From assembly GCF_017976235.1 (NCBI RefSeq), contig NZ_JACVHC010000005.1, forward strand, positions 554,859-618,858: a stretch of DNA of 64,000 nt, written 5' to 3'. The notes under the pieces were generated by a model that made no database searches, had not been told where the DNA came from, and saw only the letters and a program-made list of their open reading frames with translations. The stretch is from Pseudomonas anatoliensis. GTDB lineage: Bacteria; Pseudomonadota; Gammaproteobacteria; Pseudomonadales; Pseudomonadaceae. Positions 40,603 to 49,912 of this stretch are shown piece after piece (the first letter of the stretch is position 1; every line of letters starts with the position of its first letter). Both the position numbers and the translations under genes were made by a program.

Positions 40603-41669
40603 CGCTGAGTCACCTCACGCACCGAAGTCGCCGACGTGCGCGTATCAATACTCGCCTCCACCGACATCCCTACCCGCAGCCGATCGGCCAATGGCTGACC
40701 CGGCTCAAGCAAGATCTTCACCGGAATCCGCTGCACAACCTTGGTGAAGTTACCCGTGGCGTTGTCCGGTTTCACCGCCGCGAACGTCACGCCGGTGGCC
40801 GGGGCGATGCTTTCGACGCGGCCGGTCAGCGCTTCGCCACCCAGGCTATCAACGCGCACCTGCACTTCCTGCCCCGGCTGCACATCGGTCAGTTGTGTCT
40901 CCTGAAAATTGGCGACCACATAAGCCTGCTTCAACGGCACCACCGCCAGCAGTTTGCTGCCCGGCGTCACATAAGCGCCGACACGCACGGCACGCTCGCC
41001 GACCATGCCGTCCTGCGGCGCGGTGATGCGCGTGTAGGACAGCTCGAAACTGGCGATTTCCAACGCCGCTTGCGCGTGTTTCAAACTGCCTTCAGCGGCA
41101 TCTCGCTGGGCACTGAGAATGTCGACCTGCTTACGCTCCGCCGCCAGTTTCGCGGTGGCCGTGTCGAGGTGCGCAGTGGCCTGATCGATGCGGGTTCGCG
41201 CCTGTTGTGCGTTTTGCACCGTGCCAGCACCCACACCGGCGAGGTGGTTGTAGCGATTCAATTCCTGCTTGGCGAAGGCCATTTCAGCCTTGGCCGACAC
41301 CACCGAAGCTTGCGCCTGAGCGATCACCGAAGTCTGACGCTCCAGCGTCGCCTTGGCGTTCTGCAACTGCGCCCGGGCGACCAGGGTTTGCGCATCCGCC
41401 GCCTCGGCAGAAGCGCGCAAATCGCGATCATCGATCAACGCCAGCAACTGCCCCGCCTTCACTTGCTGGTTGTCTTCCACCAGCACTTCCTTGATGAACC
41501 CGGCCACACGCGGGACCACCAGCGTGTAGTCGGCGGAAACGAACGCGTCGTTAGTGTTCTGCTGCGTACGTTTGCCAAACAGGCCGGGCATTGCCAGGTA
41601 CACCAGCACGCCAACAGCCAACGCGGCCGCCACAGCCACCGCGAGTTTTTGCTTTGCTTGAGTCGTCAT
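40599..41669 (-). CDS. HlyD/EmrA-family membrane fusion protein
   Basis: Periplasmic adaptor of 356 residues. An N-terminal transmembrane helix (LAVAVAAALAVGVLVYLAM), a lipoyl-like half (VPRVAGFIKEVLVEDNQQVKAGQLLALID), a long coiled coil (about 95-200), the second half (YTRITAPQDGMVGERAVRVGAYVTPG) and a beta barrel ending in RVGMSVEASID. MTTQAKQ is chosen as start because AAGG precedes it; an ATG four codons upstream is possible. It lies 26 bases after the MFS gene and overlaps the outer membrane gene by four. Confidence 0.92.
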   Translation of the reverse strand: MTTQAKQKLAVAVAAALAVGVLVYLAMPGLFGKRTQQNTNDAFVSADYTLVVPRVAGFIKEVLVEDNQQVKAGQLLALIDDRDLRASAEAADAQTLVARAQLQNAKATLERQTSVIAQAQASVVSAKAEMAFAKQELNRYNHLAGVGAGTVQNAQQARTRIDQATAHLDTATAKLAAERKQVDILSAQRDAAEGSLKHAQAALEIASFELSYTRITAPQDGMVGERAVRVGAYVTPGSKLLAVVPLKQAYVVANFQETQLTDVQPGQEVQVRVDSLGGEALTGRVESIAPATGVTFAAVKPDNATGNFTKVVQRIPVKILLEPGQPLADRLRVGMSVEASIDTRTSATSVREVTQR

Positions 41670-41695
41670 GGAAACCTTCATTTTCAGTACAGCAA

Positions 41696-43234
41696 TCAGG
41701 TCGGCGCGCGCGGTGGAAAGATCCGCGTCGGCAGCCAGAAAATCAGCAGGATCAGCGTCAAAGCGACGCCCGCCATGCACACATAGAGATCGGAAGACGT
41801 CAGCACCACCGCTTGTTCGTGGAGGCGATGGGCGAGACCCGGGTCGCTGCGGTCGGCCAAAGGCGAATTGCCGAGGCTGTCGACCAGCATGGTCGAGTGA
41901 AAATGCAGACGCGATGTGGTCAGCGCTTCGATCACGCCCGTGGCGACCACCGCCGCCAAGCCTTTCACAGTGTTGAACCATGCCGAGGCAAACGGCCCTT
42001 CCATGGGCTGGATGCTGCCGGTCGAGAGCATCAGCAGCGGCAGCACCGACATCGGCTGGCCAAAAATCTGCAGCCATTGCAGGACATAGAAATTGTCGCG
42101 AATCCACTCCGAAGTCAGCAGCGACCCGCCGAGACAGGACAGCGTCAGCATGCTCAAACCGATCCCCAGCACCCAACGGCAGTCGACCCAGCGCAGGTTG
42201 CACAAGGCCGCCACCAGCGGCAGCGCGATCAACTGCGGCAACGCCGCGATCAGCATGATCGGCGCGGTTTGCACCGGGCGATAACCCTGCACTTGCGCCA
42301 GATAGCTCGACGGAATCAACACCACGGCTTGCAGCACGATCAACACGCCAGCCAGGGTCATCAACGCGAACGCCAGGTTGCGGATACCGAGCATCTGCAA
42401 CTTGAAAAACGGAATCGGCTGCGACCACTCGTTGATCAGAAACGCCACCAGTAGCAGCGATCCTGAGATTAGCAACGCGCTGATCAGGTTCGACTCGAAC
42501 CAGTCCAGCCGATTGCCCTGCAACAGGCCGATCACCAACATGCAGATCGCCGGAAAGCCCAGCAGCAGGCCCTTCCAGTTAAACGCCTTGAGACGTTCAA
42601 GGCGCAGTGGATCCTGCGGGATGCCGTACGCCACCATCACCATGGCGATCAGGCACGGCACGATGATTTGCCAGAACGTCCATTGCCAGCCGACGTATTC
42701 GGTCCACAACCCGGCCAGCGGTGTACCGAGGCCCGGACCAAAAGTGGCGGTCAGCGCGTAACCGGCCAGGCCGTAGAGTTTGAAATTGGCCGGCAGGAAG
42801 CGCAGCGCAACAGTCATCAGCATCGGCGGCAACGCGCCGCCCGCCAACCCTTGCAAGGTGCGCATCAGCAATAGGCTTTCGTAATTCGGGGCGAACGGAC
42901 TGAGCAACCCGAGCAAGGTGAACAGGCTGATCGCGCAGAGGGTGAAACGGCGCAACGAGAAGGTCACCGAGCACCACGGCGCGAAGGCCATGGCCGCGAC
43001 GGAGGTGGCGGTGTAACTGGCAACCAGCCAGGTGCCTTCGTCGTAACCGATATTCAGTGCGCCGCGAATGTCGGCCAGGGCGACCTTGGTCACCATCTCG
43101 TTGAGGCCCGACACCAGCACCGCCAGCAGCACGCCGACCAGCCCGATGATGATCCGCGCCCCGAACACCGGGGGCGTGACCGCCGTCGCCGGGCTGGCCG
43201 CGGCGATGGGTGCCGGGACCGTCAGGGATGTCAT
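41696..43234 (-). CDS. DHA2-family MFS drug exporter (EmrB-like)
   Basis: A 512-residue proton-driven exporter with about 14 transmembrane helices. Family segments include GALNIGYDEGTWLVASYTATSVAAMAFAPW, MRTLQGLAGGALPPMLMTVALRFLP and the motif C region GYALTATFGPGLGTPLAGLWTEYVGWQWTFW. With the adaptor and outer membrane factor downstream it forms a complete tripartite system. The substrate is unknown. Confidence 0.92.
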   Translation of the reverse strand: MTSLTVPAPIAAASPATAVTPPVFGARIIIGLVGVLLAVLVSGLNEMVTKVALADIRGALNIGYDEGTWLVASYTATSVAAMAFAPWCSVTFSLRRFTLCAISLFTLLGLLSPFAPNYESLLLMRTLQGLAGGALPPMLMTVALRFLPANFKLYGLAGYALTATFGPGLGTPLAGLWTEYVGWQWTFWQIIVPCLIAMVMVAYGIPQDPLRLERLKAFNWKGLLLGFPAICMLVIGLLQGNRLDWFESNLISALLISGSLLLVAFLINEWSQPIPFFKLQMLGIRNLAFALMTLAGVLIVLQAVVLIPSSYLAQVQGYRPVQTAPIMLIAALPQLIALPLVAALCNLRWVDCRWVLGIGLSMLTLSCLGGSLLTSEWIRDNFYVLQWLQIFGQPMSVLPLLMLSTGSIQPMEGPFASAWFNTVKGLAAVVATGVIEALTTSRLHFHSTMLVDSLGNSPLADRSDPGLAHRLHEQAVVLTSSDLYVCMAGVALTLILLIFWLPTRIFPPRAPT

Positions 43235-43345
43235 GAATGAAAACTCCGGGGGTGGAAATACCGGAGCATATTAGTCGGGCTTAGTGCTGACGAAAATTGA
43301 CTTATTGGCAGGTTATAAGTGCGTCAGACACAACTATGGAAGATC

Positions 43346-43421
43346 AAAAGATCGCAGCCTTCGGCAGCTCCTACGGGGGAATGCATTTCAATGTAGGAGC
43401 TGCCGAAGGCTGCGATCTTTT
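43346..43421. repeat. REPIN after the LysR gene
   Basis: AAAAGATCGCAGCCTTCGGC and its inverse around a short spacer, five bases before the LysR stop at 43427-43429 and upstream of the MFS gene. Confidence 0.9.
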
Positions 43422-43426
43422 GCTCT

Positions 43427-44353
43427 TCAAGGTTGGGCTGCGAGCCACGTCTCATCGCAGCAACTCTTGAGGGTTTCACGCAGCCAGCGGTGCGCCGGAT
43501 CCTTGTCGAAACGCGGGTGCCAGGCCTGGGTCAGCATCAGCGTTGGCAGCGGAATCGGCAGATCGAATGAGCGCAATTTCAATCCCAGGCGCCTTACGCT
43601 CAACAGTGCCTCCTTAGGCACCGGCAGGATCAGGTCAGAGTCCGGCAAAGCGAACATCGCCGCATGGAAACTCGGCGCGATCACCGCCACCCGCCGCTCC
43701 AGCCCCAGCGCATTCAGCGCCGTATCGATGGGGCCACGGGCGATGCCCCGGCGGGACATGCTGATATGGGAAAACCCGGCATAGCGCTCAGCGGTTATTT
43801 CGCCATCGAGCAAGGGATGATCCTCGCGCACCAGCCCGACGAAGTGTGTGGAGAACAGATTTTGCACTTTCACTTCCGGGGTGATCGGCCGGGTGTTGCT
43901 GACGCTCAGGTCGATGCGTCCTTCACGCAGCGCCTCATCGTCGCCATCGCCTTCCGGAACGAAGCGCAATTCGCAGTGCGGCGCCATATGATCCAGCGTG
44001 TCGAAGAGCTTGCCGCCATAAACGCCGATGAAGAAGTCATTGGCGCGAATGCTGAAACGGCGGCGCAAAGTGCCCAGCTCCACGTCATCAGCCGAGCGGA
44101 ACAGCAGCGCCGCCTGCTCGACGACATCACGCACCTGCTCGCGCAATTCCAATGCCTTGGGCGTCGGCACCAGACCACGGCCAGCGCGCACGAGGATCGG
44201 ATCGCCGATGGCTTCGCGAATTCTCGTCAGGGTTCGGCTCATCGCGGCTGGGCTGAGGTTCATCCGCCGCGCGGCCCCAACCACGCTGCCCTCGTCGAGC
44301 AAGGCGTCGAGGGCGACCAGAAGGTTCATGTCCGGGAGTTGCATGCTGAGCAC
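43427..44353 (-). CDS. LysR-family transcriptional regulator
   Basis: A 308-residue regulator. The N-terminal winged helix-turn-helix (MNLLVALDALLDEGSVVGAARRMNLSPAAMSRTLTRIREAIGDPILVRAGRGLVPTPKA) resembles the NodD/LeuO-like subgroup, and the rest is a substrate-binding-like effector domain (LFSTHFVGLVREDHPLL). It is co-directional with, and upstream of, the EmrAB-like pump, so it may control that pump, though the REPIN between them makes a common transcript less likely. It has a REPIN on each side. Confidence 0.9.
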   Translation of the reverse strand: MLSMQLPDMNLLVALDALLDEGSVVGAARRMNLSPAAMSRTLTRIREAIGDPILVRAGRGLVPTPKALELREQVRDVVEQAALLFRSADDVELGTLRRRFSIRANDFFIGVYGGKLFDTLDHMAPHCELRFVPEGDGDDEALREGRIDLSVSNTRPITPEVKVQNLFSTHFVGLVREDHPLLDGEITAERYAGFSHISMSRRGIARGPIDTALNALGLERRVAVIAPSFHAAMFALPDSDLILPVPKEALLSVRRLGLKLRSFDLPIPLPTLMLTQAWHPRFDKDPAHRWLRETLKSCCDETWLAAQP

Positions 44354-44396
44354 CCTTGGCTGATCTGGATTGATCTGGGCGCAATGCTAGCAGATC

Positions 44397-44474
44397 AAAA
44401 GATCGCAGCCTTCGGCAGCTCCTACCGGAGAACCGTCAAACCCATGTAGGTGCTGCCGAAGGCTGCGATCTTTT
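44397..44474. repeat. REPIN after the ABC permease gene
   Basis: AAAAGATCGCAGCCTTCGGC and GCCGAAGGCTGCGATCTTTT, with one arm reading GTAGGTGCTGCC instead of GTAGGAGCTGCC. It ends five bases before the permease stop and probably marks the end of the TauD-ABC operon. Confidence 0.9.
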
Positions 44475-44479
44475 GATTT

Positions 44480-45346
44480 TCAGCGCTGCATGCCCCAGCG
44501 CTTCACGGTCACCCGCTCCAGCGTATCGAATACCAGATTCTCCACCAGCAAGCCGATCAGGATCACCACTGCCAACCCGGCAAACACTTTGTCGGTGTAC
44601 AGCTCATTACGATTCTGAAAAATGTACCAACCCAATCCACCCTTGCCACTGGTCGCGCCGAATACCAGTTCAGCCGCGATCAAGGTGCGCCAGGCGAACG
44701 CCCAGCCGATTTTCAACCCGGCGAGTATCGACGGCAGCGCCGCCGGAATCAGGATGAACAGGACAAAACGCATACCCTTCAGACCGTAATTTCGACCGGC
44801 CATGCGCAAGGTCTCCGAAACACCAAGAAACCCCGCATAAGTGTTGAGCGCCAGCGCCCACAACACCGAGTGCACCAGCACGAAAATCAGGCTGTTCTGT
44901 CCCAGCCCAAACCACAGCAACGCCAGCGGCAGCAACGCAATCGCCGGCAGCGGGTTGAACATCGACGTCAGCGTACTGAGCAGATCGCGACCCAGTTGCG
45001 TCGAAACCGCCAAAGTGGTCAGGGCGAAGGCCAGCACGATGCCGATCAGATAGCCCTTGATCAGCACCACCAAAGATATCCACACCTTGCCCAGCAACTC
45101 GCCGCTGAGCAGGCCGTCGTACAGCGCATGGCTGGTCTGCACGAAACTCGGCAGCAGCAGATCGTTGTTTTGCACTCGGGCAACGATTTCCCACAACACT
45201 GCGAGCACGATCAGGATCAGGCTTTTACGCAGCCAGCCTTGTTGCCACAGCCGCTGTCCCAGGGCCAATTCACGCTCGACCGGAACACTGGTCAGCGGCT
45301 CCAGAACCGTTTCGAACGCTTGACGCACAGATGATGAATGGCTCAT
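44480..45346 (-). CDS. ABC transporter permease (SsuC/TauC-like)
   Basis: A 288-residue inner membrane permease with about six helices, starting LRKSLILIVLAVLWEIVARV. The SsuC/TauC family pattern is seen in FNPLPAIALLPLALLWFGLGQNSLIFVLVHSVLWALALNTYAGF and the coupling segment LRMAGRNYGLKGMRFVLFILIPAALPSILAGLKIGWAFAWRTLIAAE. MSHSSSVRQ is the preferred start because AGGAG precedes it. It is the last gene of the TauD-ABC operon. Confidence 0.92.
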   Translation of the reverse strand: MSHSSSVRQAFETVLEPLTSVPVERELALGQRLWQQGWLRKSLILIVLAVLWEIVARVQNNDLLLPSFVQTSHALYDGLLSGELLGKVWISLVVLIKGYLIGIVLAFALTTLAVSTQLGRDLLSTLTSMFNPLPAIALLPLALLWFGLGQNSLIFVLVHSVLWALALNTYAGFLGVSETLRMAGRNYGLKGMRFVLFILIPAALPSILAGLKIGWAFAWRTLIAAELVFGATSGKGGLGWYIFQNRNELYTDKVFAGLAVVILIGLLVENLVFDTLERVTVKRWGMQR

Positions 45347-45366
45347 CGGGTGATTCTCCTGGCCGC

Positions 45367-46227
45367 TCAATAAGCGATGCGAATGTCGTTGAAGTCGTGT
45401 TCACGCTCGGTTTTCGGAGACTGGCCCTCGTCGAACAACAGTCGATGAATCCGTCGCGCCGACTCCTGAAACGCCCCGCCGCCAAGGCTTTGCAAATCGT
45501 ATTGATGGCTGTGCACTTCGGCCCGCACACGCCCCGGATGCGGCGACAGCAATAGAATGCGATTGCCGACCACCAGCGCCTCTTCAATCGAGTGAGTGAC
45601 GAACAGCAAGGTGAAACGCACCTCTTCCCAGAGCAGCAGCAATTCTTCCTGCATCTTGCGGCGGGTCAGCGCATCCAGCGCGGCGAACGGCTCGTCCATC
45701 AGGAGGATTTTCGGTTGCATCGCCAGTGCTCGAGCAATCGCCACGCGCGCTTTCATGCCGCCGGACAAGGTGTGCGGATAGGCATCGGCAAACGCTGACA
45801 GTCCGACCTTTTCCAGATAGTGCAGCGCACGCTCTTCAGCTTCTTTCTTCTTCAGCGTGCGCGAGGCCAGCAGCGGAAACATCACGTTCTGTTTGACGGT
45901 TTTCCATGGCGGCAGTTGATCGAATTCCTGGAACACCACGATCCGGTCTGGGCCGGGCGCATCGACTCGCTGACCTTGCAAGCGTATCTCGCCTTCGCAC
46001 GGCTGGATAAAACCGCCGACGGCTTTGAGCAGTGTGGATTTGCCGCAGCCGGACGGGCCAAGCAATACGAAGCGATCCTGCTGATCGACGTCGAAACTGA
46101 CTTGATGGGTGGCTCGCACAACACGTTGCGGCGTGCGGTATTCGAGGCTGACCTGGTCCACCGCCAGCAGCGCTTGCGTGCTGGCGATCGGGTTGCTGGC
46201 CACGTGGCCTTGCAAAAGGGCATTCAT
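45367..46227 (-). CDS. ABC transporter ATPase (SsuB/TauB-like)
   Basis: A 286-residue ATPase with Walker A GPSGCGKSTLL, Q-loop VVFQEFDQLPPWKTV, signature LSGGMKARVAIARALA, Walker B ILLMDEPFAALD and the switch histidine in FVTHSIEEAL. This is the SsuB/TauB group. MNALLQGH is chosen as start because GGGAG lies just upstream within the end of the substrate-binding gene, four bases away. Confidence 0.92.
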   Translation of the reverse strand: MNALLQGHVASNPIASTQALLAVDQVSLEYRTPQRVVRATHQVSFDVDQQDRFVLLGPSGCGKSTLLKAVGGFIQPCEGEIRLQGQRVDAPGPDRIVVFQEFDQLPPWKTVKQNVMFPLLASRTLKKKEAEERALHYLEKVGLSAFADAYPHTLSGGMKARVAIARALAMQPKILLMDEPFAALDALTRRKMQEELLLLWEEVRFTLLFVTHSIEEALVVGNRILLLSPHPGRVRAEVHSHQYDLQSLGGGAFQESARRIHRLLFDEGQSPKTEREHDFNDIRIAY

Positions 46228-46231
46228 TCGA

Positions 46232-47257
46232 TCAGCTCCCTTGCAACGGTTTGGCATCCTGGAAGAAGTAATCCTTCCACGATTCCGGTTTGTTTTTGAT
46301 CGCACCGACGCGGTAGAGGAATTCGGCCAGTGGATAAGTATTTTTCGGCGTAACGCTGAATTCAAACTGGGGGTTATCGATGATTTTCAGCAGGGCTGCA
46401 CGATCGATTTTGGCTTTGGTCACGCGGATGTAAGTGTCGGCTGCCGCGCCTTTATCGTTCTGGGCGAATTGCGCGGCTTCGGTCAGCGCTTCGACGAAGG
46501 CTTTGTAGGTTTTCGGATTTTCGTTGCGGAATTTCTCGGTGGCGAACAGCACGGTCGGCGAGTTCGGGCCGAGCAGGTCGTAGGTGTTAAGCACGACATG
46601 CACATTGGGGTTTTCCAGCGCCTGATCCTGGAACGGTGGATTGGAGAAATGCCCGCTCAATTCGGTGCCGCCAGCGATCAGCGCAGCGGTCGCGTCCGGG
46701 TGCGGAACGGCGATGGTGTATTTATCGAGGCGATTGAATTCCTTGTCGCCCCACTGCTTGGCAGCCGCGTATTGAAGGAAACGCGATTGCACGGACACGC
46801 CCACCGCCGGCACTGCAATGCGATCTTTCTCGGTGAAGTCAGCAATGGTTTTGACCTTCGGGTTGTTGCTCACCAGGTAGTAAGGGAAGTTGCCCAACGA
46901 AGCCACGGCTTTGACGTTCTGCTTGCCGTGGGTGCGATCCCAAATGGTCAGCAACGGGCCGACACCGGCGCCGGCAATGTCGATGGAACCGGACAGCAGC
47001 GCATCGTTTACTGCCGCGCCACCCGAAAGCTGCGTCCAGTCGACCTTGATGTCGAGGCCTTCCTGCTTGCCGTACTTCTCGATCAGGCCCTGATCGCGCA
47101 CCACATTGAGCAATAAATAGACAATGCCGAACTGCTCGGCGATGCGAATTTCACCTTCGGCGTGGGCCACGGTCGGCGCCACCAGGCTACCGGCGATCAG
47201 ACTGAAGCCGAGGCCAATGGCGGCGGCCAACGGGGCGAATGGAAGACGTTTGGACAT
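46232..47257 (-). CDS. ABC transporter substrate-binding protein (SsuA/TauA-like)
   Basis: A 341-residue periplasmic protein with a signal peptide (LAAAIGLGFSLIAGSLVAPTVAHA, cleavage near 33) and the SsuA/NMT1-like fold: IRIAEQFGIVYLLLNVVRDQGLIEKYGKQEGLDIKVDWTQLSGGAAVNDALLSGSIDIAGAGVGPLL. It should bind an organosulfur anion such as a sulfonate or sulfate ester. It follows the dioxygenase gene by 18 bases. Confidence 0.92.
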   Translation of the reverse strand: MSKRLPFAPLAAAIGLGFSLIAGSLVAPTVAHAEGEIRIAEQFGIVYLLLNVVRDQGLIEKYGKQEGLDIKVDWTQLSGGAAVNDALLSGSIDIAGAGVGPLLTIWDRTHGKQNVKAVASLGNFPYYLVSNNPKVKTIADFTEKDRIAVPAVGVSVQSRFLQYAAAKQWGDKEFNRLDKYTIAVPHPDATAALIAGGTELSGHFSNPPFQDQALENPNVHVVLNTYDLLGPNSPTVLFATEKFRNENPKTYKAFVEALTEAAQFAQNDKGAAADTYIRVTKAKIDRAALLKIIDNPQFEFSVTPKNTYPLAEFLYRVGAIKNKPESWKDYFFQDAKPLQGS

Positions 47258-47275
47258 GATCGAATCTCCGGCAAA

Positions 47276-48172
47276 TCAGAAAGGCGCGTCGCCCTGGATG
47301 GTCGTGCGATACAGCTTGCGGCGCAGGTGCGCAGGGCAGCCGGCGGCAAGGTGGATCAGCGAGCGGTTGTCCCAGAACACCAGGTCGTGGGGCTGCCACT
47401 GATGGCGGTAGATGTTTTGCGGCAGCACGCTGTGGGCGTAAAGCTCAGCCAGCAGTTGCTGACTTTCATCTTCCGGCAGACCGACGATGCGCGTGGTGAA
47501 ACCTTCGCTGACGAACAACGCCTTGCGAGCGTTTTCCGGGTGAGTGCGCACCACCGGGTGCACCACTTCCGCGACTTGGGCGAGTTGCTCCGGGGTCAGA
47601 GTCGGGCGCCAGTTGCCTTCGAATTTGGTTTCGCTGTAACGCGCGGTGTAGGAATGCGCAGCGAAGCGCCCCTCGACCGCTTTGCGCAGCGCGTCGGGCA
47701 GGCTGTCCCAGGCCTTGTGCATATCGGCAAACAAGGTGTCGCCGCCCTCGGACGGCAATTCCTGCGCGTGCAGCATCGAGCCGAGGCTTGGCAGTTCTTT
47801 ATAGGAAAGGTCCGAGTGCCAGAACTTGCCGGCATCGCCCAGACCGAGGTTCTGGCCGTTCTCGACGATGTTGGAAACGATGAGGATTTCCGGGTGATTG
47901 GCCAGCAGGAACTGTTTGAGCACGTGGATCTGCAACACGCCGAAGCGGCGACTGAAGTCGATTTGTTGCTGAGGGGTGATGCGCTGGTCGCGAAAGACCA
48001 CAACGTGGTGATCCAGATGCGCACGGTGAATGCGGGCGAAGTCCTGATCATTGATCGGGCGGGTCAGGTCGAGGCCGATGATCTCGGCGCCGACGGCACC
48101 GCTGAACGGACGAATTTCGAAGGTTTGCGGCGCGGCGATCGCGGCGCTAGAAGAGGCAGTGGCTGCGGACAT
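47276..48172 (-). CDS. TauD/TfdA-family alpha-ketoglutarate dioxygenase
   Basis: Non-heme iron oxygenase, 298 residues, that probably releases sulfite or sulfate from an imported organosulfur compound. The facial triad is visible: HSD in GKFWHSDLSYKE and the distal histidine in WDNRSLIHLA, with the 2-oxoglutarate arginine in HLRRKLYRTTIQG. It leads an operon with a dedicated ABC importer, an arrangement I recall from PA2310-PA2307. Taurine, alkanesulfonate or alkyl sulfate are all possible substrates. GGGAG lies upstream of the ATG at 48172. Confidence 0.9.
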   Translation of the reverse strand: MSAATASSSAAIAAPQTFEIRPFSGAVGAEIIGLDLTRPINDQDFARIHRAHLDHHVVVFRDQRITPQQQIDFSRRFGVLQIHVLKQFLLANHPEILIVSNIVENGQNLGLGDAGKFWHSDLSYKELPSLGSMLHAQELPSEGGDTLFADMHKAWDSLPDALRKAVEGRFAAHSYTARYSETKFEGNWRPTLTPEQLAQVAEVVHPVVRTHPENARKALFVSEGFTTRIVGLPEDESQQLLAELYAHSVLPQNIYRHQWQPHDLVFWDNRSLIHLAAGCPAHLRRKLYRTTIQGDAPF

Positions 48173-48323
48173 CAATAATCTCCCACGCACGGCACGCTCA
48201 CAGGGCGCGCACGTCGATCAGAAACTCACGCTGGATTGCGTGTTCGTTCAGGTCGTGCGGCGCGCCGATTGGTCGGCAGGTACGCAGGGAAGTGACTTTA
48301 AAGCTATAAGAATCGGAAATTAA

Positions 48324-48346
48324 ATACCGTTAGCGAATAACGATAT
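48324..48346 (-). promoter_or_regulatory. Dyad in the TauD operon promoter region
   Basis: ATA, one base, CGTTA, five bases, TAACG, one base, TAT: a long near-perfect inverted repeat about 150 bases upstream of the dioxygenase start. On the minus strand it is followed by GATTCTTATAG, which shares ATTCTTA with the oscA dyad. CysB or a CysB-like regulator is the likely binder, by context only. Confidence 0.4.
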
Positions 48347-48427
48347 GGCGATTGGTGAGGAATGGATTGGGTGGTGAGTGACGGTTTTTGTCACTTGTTG
48401 GCCTGATGTGGCGACTGGCTGGACGCT

Positions 48428-48520
48428 TTCGCGAGCAGGCTCACTCCTACAGTTGATCTTCATTGGACACAAATTTTGTGTACGACGGAAAACCACTGTA
48501 GGAGTGAGCCTGCTCGCGAT
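48428..48520. repeat. REPIN after lapC
   Basis: TTCGCGAGCAGGCTCACTCC and its inverse with CGCGAT end, around a spacer containing ACAAATTTTGTG. It lies 24 bases beyond the lapC stop. Confidence 0.85.
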
Positions 48521-48544
48521 GAGGCAAGTAAGGCCACTAGAGAA

Positions 48545-49912
48545 TCAACGCTCGTGCAACGCCTCGGCCCGCGCGCGAATGATCGGCTTGAGCAGGTAGC
48601 TCAACACCGACTTCTTGCCGGTAATGATATCCACCGACGCCACCATGCCCGGGATGATCAACAACGGCTTCTCATCGGTGCCCAAGTGGCTGCGTTCGGT
48701 GCGCACCTTGATGATGTAGTAAGTGGTTTTCTTGTCTTCGTCGGTGATGGTGTCGGCGCCGATCTGCTCCAGCTGGGCTTTCAGCCCACCGTAAATGGTG
48801 TAGTCATACGCGGTGAATTTCACTATCGCTTCCTGCCCCGGATGCAGGAACGCGATGTCCTGCGGACGGATCTTGGCTTCGACCAGCAAAGTGTCGTCCA
48901 GCGGTACGATTTCGACCATGTCGCTGCCCGGCTGAATCACGCCACCGATGGTGTTGACCAGCAATTTGTTGACGATGCCGCGCACCGGCGATGTCACCAG
49001 CGTACGGCTGACGCGGTCTTCCAGTGCCTTGCCGGTGGCCTGAGCCTTGTTCAGATCGGTGCGCGCTTCGTTCAACTGAGTGAGCGCTTCGCTGCGGAAT
49101 TTGCCGCGCGTCTCATCAACCTTGCGCTGCACTTCCTTGATCGCCGACTCGGCGCGTGGGATCGCCAACGTGGTGGCGTCGAGCTGACCACGGGTTTCCA
49201 CTTCGGCACGCTTGAGGCGCAGTACTTCAACCGGGGACACCGCGCCCTGCGCCACCAGCGGCTCGGACATGTTGATTTCCTGACGCTGCAAACTCAGCTG
49301 CTGACGGTACTGCGCCTGCTTGGAGCTGAACTCGCGCAGCTCTTGCTGACGCTGGATCAACTGCTCCTGCAAGCCACCGATCTCGTCGTGCAGTTGCTGA
49401 CGACGGCTGATGTACAACGATTCTTCGCTTTTCGCCTGGACGGGAACGGCCTTGACCACGTCTTCCGGGAAATTCAGCGGGCGGTCATCGACCTCGGCGC
49501 TCAGGCGCTCGACGCGCAGCAACATCGACTGCCGATCAGCCTCGGTTTCGCCGACGTTGGAGGCAAATCGCGTGTCATCGAGGCGAATCAGCGGTGCGCC
49601 GGCTTCGACGATCTGGCCTTCCTTGACGAAGAGTTCGGAAACGATCCCGCCCTCCAGATTCTGGATTTTCTGGATCTTCGACGAGGGAATCGCCTTGCCG
49701 TCGCCCTTGGTCACTTCGTCGATCACGGCGAAGTTGGCCCAGAGCATGAGGAATACAAAGAAGCCGATGATCGCCCAGATGGTCAGGCGCACGACGCGCG
49801 GGGCGTCTTCGATCAGCGCCTTGTTGACCTCTGGCAGCGGCTGGCCCTGCAGCGATGCAGTGCCTTTGAAGTAGCGACGGATCGAATCCTTGAAACCCGA
49901 CTTAAGCAACAC
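48545..49912 (-). CDS. lapC: Type I secretion membrane fusion protein LapC
   Basis: Periplasmic adaptor of the LapA exporter, 455 residues. One transmembrane helix (LTIWAIIGFFVFLMLWANFAVID, about 43-65), then KIQKIQNLEGGIVSELFVKEGQIVEAGAPLIRLD, a long coiled coil (about 130-290) and a C-terminal barrel with VRGIVNKLLVNTIGGVIQPGSDMVEIVP and LIIPGMVASVDIITGKKSVLSYLLKPI. These are the HlyD-type features. The GTG start lies within the end of lapB (11-base overlap), so the two are coupled. Confidence 0.93.
   Translation of the reverse strand: MLLKSGFKDSIRRYFKGTASLQGQPLPEVNKALIEDAPRVVRLTIWAIIGFFVFLMLWANFAVIDEVTKGDGKAIPSSKIQKIQNLEGGIVSELFVKEGQIVEAGAPLIRLDDTRFASNVGETEADRQSMLLRVERLSAEVDDRPLNFPEDVVKAVPVQAKSEESLYISRRQQLHDEIGGLQEQLIQRQQELREFSSKQAQYRQQLSLQRQEINMSEPLVAQGAVSPVEVLRLKRAEVETRGQLDATTLAIPRAESAIKEVQRKVDETRGKFRSEALTQLNEARTDLNKAQATGKALEDRVSRTLVTSPVRGIVNKLLVNTIGGVIQPGSDMVEIVPLDDTLLVEAKIRPQDIAFLHPGQEAIVKFTAYDYTIYGGLKAQLEQIGADTITDEDKKTTYYIIKVRTERSHLGTDEKPLLIIPGMVASVDIITGKKSVLSYLLKPIIRARAEALHER

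Larger units (their letters stand above)
48173..48544. other. Intergenic region upstream of the TauD operon and after lapC
   Basis: No gene is supported. It contains the TauD promoter region with ATTCTTA and a dyad at 48324-48346, and a REPIN at 48428-48520 just after the lapC stop. Confidence 0.6.

Noticed and set aside
41669..42428. N-terminal extension of the EmrA-like protein to 609 residues
   Set aside because: The added residues are an out-of-frame reading of the MFS gene; the adaptor has its own ATG with a ribosome site and membrane helix at 41669.
3182..48520. REP elements as insertion sequences or rho-independent terminators
   Set aside because: They encode no transposase and most lack a T run right after the stem, so they are listed as REPINs; an effect on transcript ends remains possible.
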